NCBI GenBank assembly: GCA_934589835.1 | Contig: CAKTOK010000061.1 | Span: 1-6,546, forward strand | DNA length: 6,546 nt | From: an uncultured Oscillospiraceae bacterium | Lineage (GTDB): Bacteria > Bacillota > Clostridia > Oscillospirales > Oscillospiraceae | Direction of reading: 5' to 3' | Shown here: positions 5,084-6,546 of the stretch, piece after piece | Numbering within the stretch: position 1 is the first letter of the stretch | Layout: the number at the start of each line of letters is the position of its first letter | Program-made: the position numbers and the translations under genes | Notes under the pieces: generated by a model | What the model was told of the DNA's origin: nothing | Databases searched by the model: none | The model's input: only the letters and a program-made list of their open reading frames with translations

Positions 5084-6436
5084 ATGAAGCAGATCGAGAT
5101 GACCCGAGGCTCCCTGTGGAAGAATATCCTGCTGTTCAGCCTGCCGCTGATGCTGACGCAGGTGCTGGAGGTGCTGTTCAACCTGAGCGATGTAGCCATC
5201 GCCGGCAAGTACGCCTACAACACCTATGTGGCGCTGGGCGCCGTGGGCTCCACCACCACGCTGGTATCCCTGTTCACGGGCCTCCTCATCGGCATGGGCG
5301 CAGGCGTCAACGTGGCCGTGGCCCGCTGGCTGGGCATCGGCGACGAGGAGAGTGTGGAGCACACCACCCACTCCTCCCTGCTGCTCTGTCTGGGCATGGG
5401 CATTGTGACATGCCTGATCTGCGTGTGCTTCGCCGAACCGATGCTGCGGCTGCTGAACACCAAGGAGGACTTCCTCCCGGGCGCCGTGCTGTATCTGCGG
5501 ATCTACGCGCTGGGCCTGCCGGGTATGGGCATCTACAACTGCGGCAACGGCATCCTCAGCGCCACCGGCGACACCAAGCGGCCGCTGGTCTATCTGTCTG
5601 TGGCCGGCGTGCTGAATGTCATTTTGAATCTGGTGTTCGTCATCGGCTGCCGGATGTCCGCGGAGGGCGTGGCCATCGCCAGCGCCATCGCCCAGTGGGT
5701 GTCGGCCGGCCTGATCTTCGTCCATCTGCTGCGGCGGCGGGACGCCTGCCGGCTGGAGCTGCGGAAGCTGCGTATCCACAGGATGGCGGCCAAGCGCATC
5801 CTGATGATCGGCATCCCCTCCGGTATGCAGAACGCCATCTTTGCCGTGGCCAATCTGTTTGTGCAGGCGGGTCTGAACTCCTTTGACGAGATCACCGTCT
5901 CCGGCGCGGCGGCCGCCGCCAACGCCGACACCCTGATCTTCAACATGATGGCGGCGTTCTATACCGCCTGCGCCAGCTTTGTCAGCCGTAACTGGGGCGC
6001 GGGCCGGAAGGACCGCATCCTCAAGAGCTACTACATCAGTATGCTGTACGCCTTTCTGGCGGGCGCCATATTCGGCGGGCTGATGCTGCTGTTGGGGCGG
6101 CAGTTCCTGTACCTGTTCGCCAGCGAGGAGGCCGTCATCGACGCGGGCATGGACCGGCTGCGGATCATGGCCTTCTCCTACGGCTTCGGCGCGCTGATGG
6201 ATGCCAGCATCGCCGCCTCCCGCGGGCTTGGAAAGAGCATCGCGCCCACAGTCATGGTCATTCTGGGGTCCTGCGTGTTCCGCGTGATCTGGATCTACAC
6301 GGTGTTCGCCTTTTTCCACACGGTGCCGTCGCTGTATCTGCTGTATATCTTCTCGTGGGTCATCACAGGCATCGCGGAGTTCCTGTACTTCCGCGCCACC
6401 TACAAAAAGTGTCTGACCAGCACGCAGCTGTGGTGA
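5084..6436 (+). CDS. MATE-family multidrug/toxin efflux transporter
   Basis: A 450-residue inner-membrane protein of the MATE family (NorM/DinF type), which exports cationic drugs, metabolites or toxins in exchange for Na+ or H+. Twelve hydrophobic segments can be placed roughly at 13-38, 48-77, 93-117, 133-158, 165-188, 194-216, 238-262, 275-301, 317-338, 360-382, 386-411 and 415-438, in two similar halves joined by a basic loop (217-237). Family features include LPLMLTQ with FNLSDVAIAGKY in segment 1, GMGAGVNVAVARWLG in segment 2, GNGILSATGDTKRPL at 154-168, and the matching FVSRNWGAGRKDR and AASRGLGKSIAP in the second half. Length is normal. The ATG has AGGAGG at 5071-5076 with a 7 nt spacer. 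It is a single-gene unit between its own promoter and terminators. The substrate cannot be deduced. Confidence 0.94.
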   Translation: MKQIEMTRGSLWKNILLFSLPLMLTQVLEVLFNLSDVAIAGKYAYNTYVALGAVGSTTTLVSLFTGLLIGMGAGVNVAVARWLGIGDEESVEHTTHSSLLLCLGMGIVTCLICVCFAEPMLRLLNTKEDFLPGAVLYLRIYALGLPGMGIYNCGNGILSATGDTKRPLVYLSVAGVLNVILNLVFVIGCRMSAEGVAIASAIAQWVSAGLIFVHLLRRRDACRLELRKLRIHRMAAKRILMIGIPSGMQNAIFAVANLFVQAGLNSFDEITVSGAAAAANADTLIFNMMAAFYTACASFVSRNWGAGRKDRILKSYYISMLYAFLAGAIFGGLMLLLGRQFLYLFASEEAVIDAGMDRLRIMAFSYGFGALMDASIAASRGLGKSIAPTVMVILGSCVFRVIWIYTVFAFFHTVPSLYLLYIFSWVITGIAEFLYFRATYKKCLTSTQLW

Positions 6437-6469
6437 AAAAAGAGCGTCTGTCTCAAGGACAGACGCTCT
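6436..6469 (-). terminator. Intrinsic terminator on the minus strand, overlapping the MATE stop
   Basis: A perfect 12 bp stem (6441-6452 with 6458-6469, AGAGCGTCTGTC arm) with a 5 nt TCAAG loop. On the minus strand it is followed by six Ts (forward A6 at 6436-6441, sharing the last base of the MATE TGA). In that orientation it is a textbook Rho-independent terminator and implies a convergent minus-strand gene entering from the right. On the plus strand it is a hairpin without a U-tract. Confidence 0.75.
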
Positions 6470-6511
6470 CAGCTTGTCAAAAAAGTCCGAACGGACTTTT
6501 TTGACAAGCTG
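6470..6511 (+). terminator. Bidirectional terminator, 19 bp palindrome with A6/T6 in the arms
   Basis: Arms 6470-6488 and 6493-6511 are perfect complements around a GAAC loop. The arms contain A6 (6479-6484) and T6 (6497-6502), so the inner GTCC/GGAC hairpin followed by T6 is the terminator proper. An outer CAGCTTGTC/GACAAGCTG clamp then pairs around it. It is symmetric and should work in both directions. On the plus strand it ends the MATE transcript, 34 bp after the stop. It directly abuts the preceding hairpin. Confidence 0.78.
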
Positions 6512-6546
6512 CCTGCAAAATCGCAAAATAAAAAACCGTATTTTAT
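6512..6546. other. AT-rich tail, no gene seen
   Basis: Thirty-five bases after the terminator, holding two GCAAAAT copies (6515-6521 and 6523-6529) and an A6 run. No start codon with a ribosome binding site is visible on either strand. It may begin the intergenic region of the next gene. Confidence 0.5.

Noticed and set aside
5052..5087. 11-codon upstream ORF (MIKFVSEEGSG) whose TGA overlaps the MATE ATG
   Set aside because: No Shine-Dalgarno precedes its ATG, and it contains the ribosome binding site of the MATE gene. The overlap geometry is suggestive, but nothing else supports translation.
5048..6526. 492-codon minus-strand open frame opposite the MATE gene
   Set aside because: It is His/Gln/Gly-rich with no recognisable family, begins inside the terminator palindrome, lacks a ribosome binding site, and is the antisense shadow of a clear MATE coding sequence.

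Overview
The window is a GC-rich bacterial chromosome segment made almost entirely of housekeeping and accessory metabolic genes. The adjacency of rbgA (ylqF), rnhB and a yraN-type gene, strong AGGAGG ribosome binding sites, GTG starts and heavy G/C at third codon positions suggest a high-GC Clostridia-type Firmicute, for example an Oscillospiraceae-like gut anaerobe. That placement is inference, not a database result. I saw no tRNA, rRNA, CRISPR array, insertion sequence or phage gene.

Minus strand, positions 1 to 4678, read right to left: a HAD-family nucleotidase of the YjjG/YfnB type; a 130 bp gap holding three TTCCGGTTTT repeats; then a tight run of the ribosome-assembly GTPase rbgA, RNase HII (rnhB), a yraN/UPF0102 protein, an M19 membrane-dipeptidase-type enzyme and a calcineurin-like metallophosphoesterase. 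Gaps inside that run are 21, -3, 12 and 28 bp, so it looks like one operon. The final 100 bp gap has a perfect TATAAT and leads into the N-terminus of trigger factor (tig), cut by the window edge. Two starts are best moved from the longest-ORF position. yraN starts at GTG 2338, overlapping the rnhB stop as GTGA. rbgA starts at GTG 3858, because the longer GTG lies inside its Shine-Dalgarno sequence.

Positions 4679 to 5083 form a divergent regulatory region between the HAD gene and a plus-strand MATE transporter. Each gene has a good sigma-70-type promoter with a 17 bp spacer and an extended -10. Between the promoters lies a 28 bp dyad centred on the perfect palindrome ATTGTGCACAAT. The MATE leader, about 140 nt long, holds an 18 bp hairpin, an overlapping and mutually exclusive terminator-like hairpin followed by T6, and a third 9 bp hairpin. 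This looks like a possible RNA attenuator and is the least explained part of the window.

Plus strand, 5084 to 6436: a full-length MATE-family multidrug/toxin exporter. Two back-to-back hairpins follow: a 12 bp stem with T6 on the minus strand, and a 19 bp palindrome with A6/T6 inside its arms. Together they should terminate transcription from both directions, which suggests a convergent gene to the right. The last 35 bp are AT-rich with no gene visible.

As a set, the minus-strand genes serve ribosome maturation (RbgA), genome maintenance (RNase HII, YraN), dipeptide and phosphoester hydrolysis, and nascent-chain folding (trigger factor). The MATE transporter is a separate unit with its own control.
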